From Winogradskyella wichelsiae (GTDB taxonomy: Bacteria > Bacteroidota > Bacteroidia > Flavobacteriales > Flavobacteriaceae), in the NCBI RefSeq assembly GCF_013403925.1, contig NZ_JABFDJ010000003.1, positions 1 to 64,000 on the forward strand: a stretch of 64,000 nucleotides of DNA. The letters are read 5' to 3'. The position numbers were made by a program, and so were the translations under genes. Positions 47,101 through 56,073 of the stretch are shown here, in pieces. Below the pieces are notes generated by a model. The model had not been told where the DNA came from. It saw nothing but the letters and a program-made list of their open reading frames with translations, and made no database searches. Within the stretch, counting starts at the first letter, position 1; each line of letters starts with the position of its first letter.

Positions 47101-49321
47101 TATATTCATAACCTGCAGGTACATTGTTTACAGTAATAGTTCCGTTGGTTTCACAAATAATATCTGTTGATTCAACTGTAGGATTAATATCATTTTGATA
47201 AACATTGAAGTAAAACTGAATAAAACAACCTCCCGGATAGTTGATAGTAATACGATATTGTCCAGCCGTATCTACTACTAATCCAGACTCAGCTGGAATT
47301 GAATTCCATGTACATGATGTGCTTTCATTGGCACAATCTGAATTAGAAACGGCATCACAACTGGTCTCATCTAATATCTCCCATGTAATATTGGTTGAAT
47401 CTGATACATTGGGTTGAATAATTCTTATATCATCAGCACCACATAAAAATATATTAGGTAATAATTCTCCATTGTTAGGACAAGTTACAACTTCATCTGC
47501 ATAAGGAATTGCAGGATTTGTTGTATCAGATCCAAAAAGTTGCACATTGAATTGCTGAGTAATCGATTGACATGGAGCAATTGCTGTGTTATAAGAATAA
47601 TAAGTATTAGTATCAGTAACCGTTATACTTTGTGAAGTTCCAATCACAGGTACTCCTGTTGGACTGGTAGACCACGCATAAGAATCGTAACCATCAGCAG
47701 CAGTTAATTCTACGCTATCACCACAAAGGATTTCACTTTGCTCAAAAGTACAATCAAGATCTGTTAAAAAATTAGTAGCTTGTGGTGTAATTAAGCAACC
47801 CGTATTACTATTTAAACTAGGGTCATCACTAATTGTAAAATCAGGATTTACAGTTCCCTGATAAGTTGCGAAAGCTTGATTATTAATAATATTTGAACAT
47901 GCATCAGCTAATTGACCACAATCATCAACAACCTGAGCTTCAATACGTATTTCATAAACAGGATCATTTTCTTCAACAAGAGAATCATCTACATTTAAAA
48001 TAAGTTCTCTTGTAGTGGGATTATAACTATTAATTGTAACCCCAGAAGGTAGAATTAAATCTGTTGGATGATTATATAGAACATTTACAGGTAAAATATC
48101 TTTTATTGTAAAATTTGTAGCATCATCATTACCTGTATTTTGAAACCCAATAACATAATTTAAAGAAGACCCTAAACCTACGAGCTGACCGCCAATGTCA
48201 TTTCCTGCATCATCTTCAACAATTTTGGTTAACACAACATTAGGGGCTATAATTTCAATTGCAAAGGCACTAAAATAATAGTAATAAATATCATTATTAC
48301 TTCCTAAGCTAATGTTTGCTGACGTTGCTCCATTAGCAATTAATGAATTACCTGGGTTAGGTATATTTATTATACCAGCATCAAACCCTAAAGTATTTGA
48401 ACTGCTTGGTGTTCTATCAGTAAATAATTCTGATGTATTTGTAATAGGATCAATGTCTGAAACCGTACTATTAAAAAAGTTATTTCCAGGACGTATAACA
48501 TTACCAGCATTATTTGTAACGCTAATAGTTGTTCCGTTAAGTTCTAAATAATCGCCAGTATATTTTCTATCTCCCTCAATAGTACTAAATGCAAATTTAG
48601 AACGAACAGGTCCTGTTGGTATGGTGGTAAATCCACTAACAGGAAAGGTTGCATTATTTGAACTTGAAATTTTTGTAAAACCATCAAAAGAAGTAATGTA
48701 CTTACTTGGTAATAATGGATCTTCATAAACAACAAATAACGACCATCCAGCAGAAAGTCCTTCTGAGTTTGGTTGTGGACCTACTAAAGAAGAAATATTA
48801 GCTACAGTATAAGAACCTTCAGGATCTGACAGAGAAGCTAACAAGTTTGTAACATCATGATAATAAGCATAAGTGTTAGAACTACTATTATTAGAGGCAT
48901 TTTGGTAGTAAATTTGTGTACCTGTAATATCTACATAACTTGCTCCAGGAACTTTAAATTTTATGTCAGACTTAGGCTCATCTCCATCAACTACAGCACT
49001 CCAATATAGACCAGCATAAACAATTTCATAACAACTCTCAGCACTAGGTACATCTAAATTAGCACTACTAGAATTAAATGTACTAGCATCGCCATCTATA
49101 TCTACATAAACAGCAGCATTTACTTCATTATTAGTATTACCTCCATTATATGGGTCAGAAACATGCAAACCCACATTACTATTTCCAATTAAGAGAATAT
49201 CTCCTTTAATGGCTTGATCGTATCTAGGTGAAAACGGCACGAGGTTTTGAGCAAACATATGTTGTCCCAATAAAAGAAAGAGAGCAATTATTGCTATTCT
49301 AGAAAAAGTAGTTTTTTTCAT
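41108..49321 (-). CDS. Giant SprB-repeat cell-surface adhesin with T9SS type B sorting domain
   Basis: About 2737 residues. Signal peptide FSRIAIIALFLLLGQHMFAQ; ATG 49321 is preferred, with an in-frame ATG two codons upstream. The N-terminal domain (LLIGNSNVGLHV, YAGLYWSAVVDG) and a conserved DUF11-like stretch (VLTKIVEDDAGNDIG, LGSSLNYVIGFQNTG) come first. They are followed by about 22 repeats ending in patterns such as VTDSNNC, VRDANGC and VKDAEGC, which are SprB repeats. The end carries WFTPNGDGNFDTW and FDIFDRYGRKVANYH, the gliding-motility C-terminal domain. SprB-like adhesins move on the cell surface in gliding. It lies between two PorP/SprF genes. Confidence 0.92.
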   Translation of the reverse strand: MKKTTFSRIAIIALFLLLGQHMFAQNLVPFSPRYDQAIKGDILLIGNSNVGLHVSDPYNGGNTNNEVNAAVYVDIDGDASTFNSSSANLDVPSAESCYEIVYAGLYWSAVVDGDEPKSDIKFKVPGASYVDITGTQIYYQNASNNSSSNTYAYYHDVTNLLASLSDPEGSYTVANISSLVGPQPNSEGLSAGWSLFVVYEDPLLPSKYITSFDGFTKISSSNNATFPVSGFTTIPTGPVRSKFAFSTIEGDRKYTGDYLELNGTTISVTNNAGNVIRPGNNFFNSTVSDIDPITNTSELFTDRTPSSSNTLGFDAGIINIPNPGNSLIANGATSANISLGSNNDIYYYYFSAFAIEIIAPNVVLTKIVEDDAGNDIGGQLVGLGSSLNYVIGFQNTGNDDATNFTIKDILPVNVLYNHPTDLILPSGVTINSYNPTTRELILNVDDSLVEENDPVYEIRIEAQVVDDCGQLADACSNIINNQAFATYQGTVNPDFTISDDPSLNSNTGCLITPQATNFLTDLDCTFEQSEILCGDSVELTAADGYDSYAWSTSPTGVPVIGTSQSITVTDTNTYYSYNTAIAPCQSITQQFNVQLFGSDTTNPAIPYADEVVTCPNNGELLPNIFLCGADDIRIIQPNVSDSTNITWEILDETSCDAVSNSDCANESTSCTWNSIPAESGLVVDTAGQYRITINYPGGCFIQFYFNVYQNDINPTVESTDIICETNGTITVNNVPAGYEYSIDGTNYQTSNVFSVDTVGTYTIYIRELNASPNSCVFTVPDVQIRDREFSGTVTVTQPLCHGDKGSVHLSANDVDPQYSFTLTQSGNPVNSVGPIIDNNYTFQNLNPGTYTATIESENGCTYTEDFTVIEPAILTATVALTAPLNCSGGELTVYPVGGTSPYYYFVNGSTDFQSTSTIEISASGTYDITVTDSNNCSTDVTIVVDEISGPDFTIDTTDPSCADTNNSGSITINVSNPNGSSINYSIDGGATYVSSNVFTSLAAGDYVVLLQYTSGSDVCETAPQTVTINEGVTIIGTVELTTPLTCISNGTITVTDTTEGVPPYSYSIDGVTFQSSTVFNNLSEGDYTIIVRDATGCTSATDEITIDALNPPTDLVFDNLSVTCPTNTTTVNIISTTGGIGTLEYQIISPASAATAYQTSTAFSGIEPGTYTFQVKDENDCTYSESYTVDPIATPTLDVTLTKVLDCSTNPDAIFTGTMTGTAPYTYAVSFNGAPYTNVGSTGTPLTHTAADAGTYQFEITDANGCTAESSLITLNPLSLPDFSAVVQVEPILCNGDSNGSIDVTIDTSYGTPPFVINVNNDTTGTDYGTQTTSLPAGTYSVTVTDAKLCTDTEIVTIDQPDPIVVDYQTIDITCGPSGVSQGSVIINSVTGGVGPYNYFVTGSNGYAESELNNLGTTSTVFDVVNFGLYQINVVDANGCSVLIQDVLVASPPTDLDINVTATVDCATGGEVLVRVGSTLASAGPFYFSIYEGPGFNYPTGTWLAEDTAGSESATFTGLIPGVLYTFIVYDQATNCSYYEPATVPIPTNSTLTATAVTANNITCTGSGDGNVSFTINSPYGSDVDVDYDIFDSLSLTSTGNSGSGTVTANGSLTINNLGTLQFGNYFVSIRETSGPNAGCGIVTLPFNITESAFLLELAVSIDQNANCAPNSGIISAIGSNGTPPYQYQITTSAAAPPVSDANWASTSTFNKDAGSYYVHVTDAYGCVQTSNVQVLTMDDTPEISATLTNQCTAAEGEYEIDVALNVLGVPPYSVSINGGAFQAQSFPFTITNLYSGTHTVTINDVNGCGNTVSIDIVPPITITPEVTVLPTCNDDDGEIAMTGTGGSGSYNYSISPSASSISLTGSVFTGVPSGTYAITITDAVTGCTDEVSVVLSPAVVPMFTLSPTSVTCFGDNSGSFELNVSNYSGAYSYEVFNNSGVSVTGVVNANTSTNPETVTGMEAGTFTVVIIETDVPFCSASNNVTITSPLNALSLNISETSNVTCTDNEGTINAVASGGWGDYEYELTGAATVAYSSNSSFTGLSAGNYTVNVRDAGGCIVTESITLEIPDPITATFTPNTTMLSCFGDQGASITITNVIGGQGSNYTYTLNTVLPTPSASGPQTSNVFENLGQGTYFVTINDGYNCEATSLDIVISEPTPIEASLVRTTTQTCLSESTLTLSATGGTGPYTYSENDTFSPDLGTFNTSTTLWVPDGTYSYYVRDANGCVANISNEITIDPLLPLVVTLGASNLFINCFGENTGSISATATGALGNYIYTLQDNLGNTVSAPQTSPGYFTELIAGDYVVLVESGDCAITSTSISITEPDDALDASLTSNNVTCAGSNNGSIEITASGGTGVIKYAISPQLNQFFTTSTFENLAPGDYIVKVQDELGCVITFNSTITEPLPVILSIVPNSLFPEVCTGALEGEFSIALSGGTLPYSVSLDSYDGPYTDGSATQTEFDFTNLEGGDHIVFVKDAEGCESEWNITFPESVSILPEVVIENICDNNVQGNIVTVTVDASIDDLTLLEYSLNGGPYQSDNVFTNLPEGTGYYIDVMHENLCVQRTDLFDIDTVAPVTLTLAEGGLNEFIATATGGRGDYQYTLNGEDVGSEDTYIITESGLYTVTVTDSSGCFATAQIQLEFQDICITNWFTPNGDGNFDTWAPGCTDNYPNLTFDIFDRYGRKVANYHVGEAWDGRYDGRELPSGDYWFVVQTNDATNDREFVGHFTLYR

Positions 49322-49391
49322 GATCATTTGTTTTTATTTATCACTTTATAACTTGAGGCAAAGTATAAAGGAAGGGTTGGGTTGACTTCTA

Positions 49392-51979
49392 TTAGTTTTC
49401 TATTTTTACAATTGACATTTTTCCATTATATGGTCTATCTCCTTTAGATGACAATGCACTAGTTGCACTTCCTATGTCATCGAATTTATCATAGAATATA
49501 TAATATTTACTAGTGTTTACGTCGTGAAAGAAATCGACATTCGTTCTTCCTGATGCAACAACATTTTTTATAAATTTATCTCTACTATCTGCATCACTAT
49601 GAACTGCTATGATAAGATAATATCCACTCTCAATGTTTTTAATTTTCTTTAAGATTTTAATGTTATTTCCTTGAATTTCTCCAAAATCAAAATCTTCTGG
49701 TTTTAATGGTGTTTCACTTAAAGGCGTGGTCTCTTTAATTGTTTTTAGCATCGCTCTATCTTGACTATATCTATCTTCTTCGTTGCTAAAAGCAGCACGT
49801 TTAATACGTCTTCTATTTTCAAATTCTGTAGCAATTCTAATTTCTTCTAATTTAAGATCTAATTCAGCTCTTATTTCTTCAGCTTTTAATTGCTCTGCTT
49901 CTAACTTTTTAATTTCTTTTTTATAAAACAGATTTACTTCATCCATAGCAAATTCACTATTTTCAGCTCTTTCTTCATAAAGTTGAGTTAGCTCGTCGAT
50001 TTTTTCACTTCGCTCTTTTATAATTTTATCTAAGTCAGATCTAATACCGCCAAGTCTATTATTCTCTTCTGTAACACTTTTGAAAGCTTTTTGTTGAACA
50101 GCTATACCCTGTTCACTTAAATCATTTTCCTGTTTTAAATCCTTAAGGTCTTGGTCTTTAATTTCTATAATGGCATCGAATTGTTCTAATAAATCATTCT
50201 GTATAGCTTTAGACTCATCTGCTGATTTAGATATAGCAAGCATAGATTTACCTAATTTATCTGTAGGATTAACAACTTCGTTAGCTTGAGCTTCTTCTTC
50301 AGCTTTCTGTTCCGCTAAGCGTTTAGCTTGTGCAGCAGCATCTTCTTGAGCCTTCTGTTCTGCTAAGCGTTTAGCTTGTGCAGCAGCATCTTCTTGAGCT
50401 TTCTGTTCCGCTAAGCGTTTGGCTTGTGCAGCAGCATCTTCTTCAGCTTTCTGTTCCGCTAAGCGTTTGGCTTGTGCAGCAGCATCTTCTTCAGCTTTCT
50501 GTTCTGCTAAGCGTTTGGCTTAGCTTTCTGTTCCGCTAAGCGTTTGGCTTGTGCAGCAGCATCTTCTTCAGCTTTCTGTTCTGCTAAGCGTTTGGCTTGA
50601 GCAGCAGCATCTTCTTGAGCTTTCTGTTCTGCTAAGCGTTTGGCTTGAGCTTTCTGTTCTGCTAAGCGTTTGGCTTGTGCAGCAGCATCTTCTTGAGCTT
50701 TCTGTTCTGCTAAGAGTTTAGCTCTAGTTTCAGCTCTTTCTTTTGCGATTTTATCAGCTTCAGCCTTATCTGTTTTAGCTTGAGACTCTGCTAACTCTTG
50801 AGTTTTTTGTTCCTCTAAAAGTTTTGCTTTAGCTTCAGTCTCCTGCTGTGCTGCTAAAATTTCAGCTTTCTTATCAGATTCTAATTTTAATTTAGCTTCT
50901 TGTTCAGCTAATAGTATCGCTTGTTCTTTTTTCTTTTTCTCATCATTCGTGCTAGTCTGAGGTGCTTTTTTTGTTGTAGAACTAGCAACTTTTGGGTTTG
51001 TTGTTTTAACAATTTTACGTCTTTTATTTCCGCTAGAAAGTATACTACTTACTTCGTCTGCACGGTTATCGTCATTCTTAAAACGGTAGGCTAGTGTAAT
51101 CTCATGAGATGCACCAAAACTACTTAAATCTCCAAAAGCAGTTTCATAATTATATTCAATAGCTATTTGCGTCGTTATGTTTAATCCAATTCCACCAGAA
51201 GCTCCGTATAAAGTATTATAACCTACTTGAGCCCATATACCTTTTGGAATGGTAACCATCGCTAATGCAGAAATGATGGTTTCTTCTTTTTGAAAATCTG
51301 ATCTTATTAAAGATGTAAATTTAGTTTCATCAAAAAATCCTCTACTTCTCATGTAACCTGTATACATAAAGTGTGCTTGTACACTTTGTTTTGGATCTTC
51401 TTCAATTAATGCAGAAGTATTCACATTATATAAAGCCAAATTATTAAGTGCAAGTCCAAAATCTAGAAACTCTGTACCGTAGTTAATTCCTGGATTTACA
51501 GTTAATAGAAAGTTGTCAGGAGTATTTTGTAATGATGGATCATCAAAATTGGTAATGACATTAGCCGTATTAACTCCGCTTTTGTAGGCTCCTATATTAA
51601 GTCCAAAAGTTAAATTATTATCGTAACCTAACTGTGCGTTGTAGGCAAAATTTAGAACGCCACCAAAGGTTGTTAAAACACCATAGTTTTGTTGAAACAA
51701 ACCTAAACCAGCACCTATATTTTCACCAAAACGTCCTGAGTAACTTGCTAAATAGGTGAGTGGTGCATTTTCAAATTGTACCCATTCTCTTTTATTGTAA
51801 AAGCTAATATACTTTGTTTGTTCTTTAACAAAACTAAAAGTAGGGTTTAAGGTAAAACGATTAAAGGTAAGTGAATTACGTGTTGGAAGATCATAAGAAA
51901 CTACCCCATCTTCTTGTTGAGCATAGGATCCCTGCGTAGAGTAAACACATAATATAATAAGTAAAACAAATGTTCTCAT
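49392..51979 (-). pseudogene. PorP/SprF protein with repeat coiled-coil and SPOR-like tail, frameshifted
   Basis: The 490-residue N-terminal part (start 51979) has signal peptide LIILCVYSTQGSYAQ and then a PorP/SprF barrel (LPTRNSLTFNRFTLNPTFSF). A Lys/Glu/Ala-rich coil follows with tandem 16-residue units of type AEQKAQEDAAAQAKRL. It stops at 50507-50509. The other frame continues directly with the same repeats and then a C-terminal domain (SIVKIEN end, SGYYLIIAVHSDADSR, NTSKYYIFYDKFDD) that looks SPOR-like. The lesion is one missing base near 50521: the spacer reads GCTAAG, whereas the neighbouring unit reads GCTCAAG. Restoring it gives one protein of about 862 residues. It may be an assembly error. 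It starts one base after the upstream cargo gene. Confidence 0.8.
50300..50713 (-). repeat. 48-bp tandem repeat tract encoding a coiled coil
   Basis: Seven 48-bp units and two shortened 30-bp units, plus degenerate flanks, encode AEQKAxEDAAAQAKRL. Unit lengths are multiples of three, so changes in copy number keep frame; the single-base loss at 50521 does not. Confidence 0.85.
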
Positions 51980-51980
51980 A

Positions 51981-53444
51981 CTATTTTACGACCGTTATTG
52001 ATCCTTTTTTTGTTTTATTATCTGTTGTTGTAATTACGTAATAATAGACTTGATTAACGCTTGTTAAATTCAAATCATTTTCTGGCCAATTATTTTGATA
52101 GTTATTTGTTTGTAAAACAACTTTACCCTGATTAGTCATGATAAGAACTTCCGTATCAGTGCCACTAACATATTCTGAAGGTATAATCCAAGTGTCATTT
52201 ATACTGTCCCCATTTGGACTGATTAGATTAGGGATTTCTGCTACTTCAGGGAAAAGATCTAATGCTTCTTCTATAGCAAACTCATATTCTATAGATACAT
52301 TACAACCTACTGTTTCCGAAATAACAACTTTGTAATTCCCAGATTCAGTAGCGATATAAGTGGCCTCTGTTTCCCCAGAAATAATAGCACCGTTTAAATA
52401 CCATTCATATTCAGGGCTATTTGCGGTGTCTGTAACATTTACCGTTAAAGATTCATCGGCTAACATTTCATTAAACTCAGGAACATCAATAGTACTATCA
52501 AATAACTCACTTACCAGATCAATTGAGCCAGAAGCTAAGCATTCACCCAAATTAACCTGAACAGAAAATACCCCAGATTCAATCGTTTGATAATTTTGTT
52601 CTGTAGCATCAAGTATAAGATTTCCATCTTTATACCATTGATAGCTTTCACCACTTATAGTGTTTAGAACCGTATAGCCTTGCTCAGGACAATATGGATT
52701 TCCTAAACTAGAAATGATTGTTGCGTTTGCCTCCCCAGAGGCTGCTTGAGTTATTGTTACACGATTAGAAAAAGAATTAGAAGTACAACTTCCGTAGTTT
52801 GTTTCTACAAAATAAGTTCCTTCTGTATCTACTGTTAATGTAGGACCATCTGCTACAAAAGTAGAGGTTGTCGGCCCTGTTTCTCTATACCATTGATAAG
52901 TTAGATTTGGATATTGCAAAGGTGAGTCATTAGTGCCATCTCCTGGGTTATCAATCGATAACAAATAACTTCCACCGCTACAGAAAGCACCTGTAGCTAT
53001 TAAATTGTTAATCGTAAATGGTGAATCTTGAATTTTATAATAGGCAGCAAATGGGACTGATCTAGAACTCGAAGCAACCGGCCCCGTAGATCTAATCTTA
53101 ATCCGATAGTTTTCACCAGCTGTTGTCTCTGGTAACGAGAAACCTAATGTTGCAGGGGAGCTAGTTATCTCACCAGCATCAGTTGTATAAATAATTGTAG
53201 AATTTGAAAAATCACCGTCACCATCAGATAATTCAACACTAAATTGATTTGAAGCACTTAGATCTGAATCAGGTGAAAATATAAAAGTAGCATAATAAGT
53301 ATTAAAAGAATCACTAGCACATGCTTGAGTAAAACCTAAGTTAGGTGTCCCTATTACTATTTGCGCATTTGAGCTTTCTACCATAGGGATGGTAAAAAAG
53401 CAGAATACAAAATAGAGATTATTAAGATAATTAAATTTAAGCAT
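51981..53444 (-). CDS. T9SS type B sorting domain-containing secreted protein
   Basis: A 487-residue protein with a signal peptide-like N-terminus and several Ig-like/PKD-type modules (QYPNLTYQWYRETGPT, GESYQWYKDGNL, PEYEWYLNGAII). The C-terminal part, PNLISPNGDSINDTWIIPSEY, then VLIMTNQGKVV, is the gliding-motility-associated (CHU_C) sorting domain. The protein is therefore exported by T9SS and anchored to the surface. It is the first gene of the cluster. The PorP/SprF gene starts one base after it, and is presumably its dedicated secretion partner. Confidence 0.88.
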   Translation of the reverse strand: MLKFNYLNNLYFVFCFFTIPMVESSNAQIVIGTPNLGFTQACASDSFNTYYATFIFSPDSDLSASNQFSVELSDGDGDFSNSTIIYTTDAGEITSSPATLGFSLPETTAGENYRIKIRSTGPVASSSRSVPFAAYYKIQDSPFTINNLIATGAFCSGGSYLLSIDNPGDGTNDSPLQYPNLTYQWYRETGPTTSTFVADGPTLTVDTEGTYFVETNYGSCTSNSFSNRVTITQAASGEANATIISSLGNPYCPEQGYTVLNTISGESYQWYKDGNLILDATEQNYQTIESGVFSVQVNLGECLASGSIDLVSELFDSTIDVPEFNEMLADESLTVNVTDTANSPEYEWYLNGAIISGETEATYIATESGNYKVVISETVGCNVSIEYEFAIEEALDLFPEVAEIPNLISPNGDSINDTWIIPSEYVSGTDTEVLIMTNQGKVVLQTNNYQNNWPENDLNLTSVNQVYYYVITTTDNKTKKGSITVVK

Positions 53445-53546
53445 TAGGATAGGGATTGTAGTTTTATCTATAAGCTAGTTTTGTTTGTATCAGGAATCAC
53501 AACAGCTTAGTTGTAAATATTTTTTCTATTAAATTCTTATTTAAGA

Positions 53547-54860
53547 TTATTCTTTCGTGTTATCCGTTTCATTTGAAGCAATAATTTTATTGATACGCAA
53601 TCTGTAATCCGGATATCTACTATTTTCAGAGTCTATAAAAGTCTCATCATCAGGACCTTTTGAGTAAACATTGTCAAAAGCTCTACTGCCATACCAACTT
53701 TCTAAATCATCATTGTTGGAATATCCTTTTCTATAAATATTACCTTTGCAATTATTAAAATAAGAACGAGTAAATCTTATTTTTGCTAGATTATCGTTAT
53801 TTATAGGAATTCTACTGTCTAATATTACAGCAGGCTGAAATCCTGAAATAACACTATTATTAATGTGGAAAGAAACATCTGTACTAATAAAAATAGCCTC
53901 TTTTACTAAACCTATTTCCATATCATATTTCAAATCGTTACTCGCATTAACTAAAGTAAGATTAATAGCATTTACAAAAGTTTGCTTTTTAGAACTGTCT
54001 GCATTTTCTTTAGAATCATAAGATTTTACTGATAAACAACGAGATCCATCAGCACTTGAGATATAAGGTGATCTTATAGCTAAAGAGTTGTCTATATTAC
54101 ATTGAGCTCCTAAATTAAAGTCGTAATCATTATTATTTGATCTATATGAAACTGTTCTTGTTAAATTGGTCTCACCACCCAAAATATTAAATGAGTGCCC
54201 TTCGCAATAACTAACCATTACATTTTTAATGGTCGTTGCAGATCCGACCCCAGCAAGAGTTAGTGCACTGTAATTACCAAATTCTTTTGTTCTTTTTCCT
54301 GCATATTCAATTCTTACATAATTTAAAGAGCCAGAATTACTTTCAATATTTTCACCACCATAAGTGATATGCTTTGTAGATGATGGTTTTAATCCATAAT
54401 TAAGAGAAGTTGCTGTTCCTAAAATATTAAGAGGAGCATCTCCTAATATAAAAAGCCCACCCCAATCACCAGGTTTTCTATCCGCCTTATTAGATGTAAA
54501 AACAATAGGATCGGTAGTCGTACCTTCTGCAATAATTTTAGAACCATTAGATATCGTTAAAGATCCTTTTGTTTTGAAATCTCCTAATATAACAGTTCCA
54601 GGCTCTATGGTTAAAGTTGTACTATCTGTAACAAATACATCGCCAAGTAATAAATATGTATTTCTTTTTGTTAACACAGTGTTTTCAGAAATGTTACCAG
54701 AAAGTATTTGAGTAGGTTCTTCGTAACTAGCTTTGTTCGGCTGAAAGTCTGTCCATGAATCAAGCCAATTATTATATCCTGTAATTCCTTTTTCTTGTTG
54801 AGCAAATGCATTGCTTAACACAAGAAGAAAGAAGAGTGTAGTAAGTGCTATTTTTTTCAT
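53547..54860 (-). CDS. Secreted parallel beta-helix protein
   Basis: A 437-residue protein with signal peptide (LTTLFFLLVLSNAFAQ). The sequence has repeated beta-helix rungs: LTIEPGTVILGDF, GSLTISNGSKIIAEGT, PIVFTSNKADRKPGDWGGL, LNYVRIEYAG, GVGSATTIKNVMVSY, INNSVISGF. This resembles the right-handed helices of surface proteins and T9SS cargoes. I do not see a recognised T9SS sorting signal, and the protein ends in a charged tail. It lies 102 bases upstream of the T9SS adhesin cluster on the same strand and may be linked with it. Confidence 0.72.
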   Translation of the reverse strand: MKKIALTTLFFLLVLSNAFAQQEKGITGYNNWLDSWTDFQPNKASYEEPTQILSGNISENTVLTKRNTYLLLGDVFVTDSTTLTIEPGTVILGDFKTKGSLTISNGSKIIAEGTTTDPIVFTSNKADRKPGDWGGLFILGDAPLNILGTATSLNYGLKPSSTKHITYGGENIESNSGSLNYVRIEYAGKRTKEFGNYSALTLAGVGSATTIKNVMVSYCEGHSFNILGGETNLTRTVSYRSNNNDYDFNLGAQCNIDNSLAIRSPYISSADGSRCLSVKSYDSKENADSSKKQTFVNAINLTLVNASNDLKYDMEIGLVKEAIFISTDVSFHINNSVISGFQPAVILDSRIPINNDNLAKIRFTRSYFNNCKGNIYRKGYSNNDDLESWYGSRAFDNVYSKGPDDETFIDSENSRYPDYRLRINKIIASNETDNTKE

Positions 54861-55040
54861 AATAGATAATTTTTAATGAGGGGTTTTAAACTTTATAGTT
54901 CAAACATAAGAACTTTATCTATGAAACACAAATAATATCGGTAAAATACCTAATATAACATTGAATGTAATCCAAATACTACTTAAAAAACCTTTTTAAC
55001 GCATAAAAAGAATATTTTGACAAAAAAATTAAACAAAAAA

Positions 55041-55068
55041 AAACCTTGACTCACTACAGTCAAGGTTT
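55041..55068 (-). terminator. Terminator after the small secreted protein gene
   Basis: Perfect 10-base arms AAACCTTGAC and GTCAAGGTTT (55041-55050, 55059-55068) with an 8-base loop, followed on the minus strand by nine T. It is 34 bases beyond the stop. Confidence 0.88.
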
Positions 55069-55102
55069 AGTAAAAAACACATTTTATAATTAAAAAAACT
55101 AA

Positions 55103-55555
55103 CTATTCTCTTTTAAAATCATCATATGTATGCAACGATTTTAATGTTGATTCATAGAATAAAATTGCAGCTACTAAATCTATAGTATCAGAATAAGGTA
55201 ATATCTTCTTTTGAAATTCAATTGTACTATCAAAATAAGAAGTTGAAGCTTCAATATTTTCCTCTAAAGCCTTTTTATTATCCTTTGTGTCTGGTATACC
55301 TAAAGATTGCATGGTAACCCCAGGTTTTGTGGCAAATGCAATATTCGGTAAGATGTTTACAATAACTTCTATTCGTTCTATATAAAGAACAAGTAAGTCA
55401 CCTTTTTTCATCTGTTTTAATTCATCACGACTATGGTATTTTTTTATATTTACTTTACCGCTGATAATACTTTGAGAGCCATCCCTTCCTTGAGCAAAAC
55501 TTATGCTCGCTAATAGTAGAAAAAGAATGCAAAAAAAAGTAGTTTTAGTTTTCAT
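55103..55555 (-). CDS. Small secreted protein, unknown
   Basis: A 150-residue protein with signal peptide MKTKTTFFCILFLLLASISFAQ; I chose ATG 55555 rather than the in-frame ATG at 55597 because the signal begins there. The mature part is helical (DELKQMKKGDLLVLYIERIEVI, then FQKKILPYSDTIDLVAAI). No family is recognised. It is separated by 242 bases from the beta-helix gene, with its own terminator between. Confidence 0.7.
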   Translation of the reverse strand: MKTKTTFFCILFLLLASISFAQGRDGSQSIISGKVNIKKYHSRDELKQMKKGDLLVLYIERIEVIVNILPNIAFATKPGVTMQSLGIPDTKDNKKALEENIEASTSYFDSTIEFQKKILPYSDTIDLVAAILFYESTLKSLHTYDDFKRE

Positions 55556-56073
55556 ATTTAAGCTTTTAATTAATCTTAGTGTCACAAATCTATACAATTT
55601 ATTAGATAAAACAACTTTATCAAGTCATTTTTAATAAAAAAAGCACACGCACGAAATACATATTTAACGGTTAAAGTGTTATTTTAATTGACTAAGCGCA
55701 TATTTTATCGACGAAATACTTTTATGTTTTAAATGAATATTCAATATTATAAAGTGTAATTATATTTTTAAAAATTCATAAAACAAGTATCTGTTTATCA
55801 TAAAAACTAAAGTATTTAACTCTTAAATATAGATACTTTTTACAGATTTATTTAAAGTTAAAGTTTGGCATTAATATTAAAATATGATAAGATTATAAGA
55901 ATTTAGAAACAGCACATGTTAGGTATAAACGTCTAAACATAAGCAAAGTGTATTTCATCGGTGATTTTTGTTTTTTTATTCTGTTTAACGAGAATACACT
56001 GCATTAATATGATTTTTAAGGTTTTACACTTTAAAAAGAATGACTTTTGTTTAATCCCATAAAACTTATTCTA
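55556..56073. other. Long intergenic region between divergent genes
   Basis: These 518 bases are very AT-rich and have no open frame of note, no RNA hairpin that I can follow and no clear TAnnTTTG match on either side. They probably hold the two divergent promoters. Confidence 0.4.

Noticed and set aside
50300-50713. Tandem 48-bp repeats resembling a CRISPR or satellite array
   Set aside because: The repeats are contiguous without spacers and are translated into a regular 16-residue coiled coil in a real gene.
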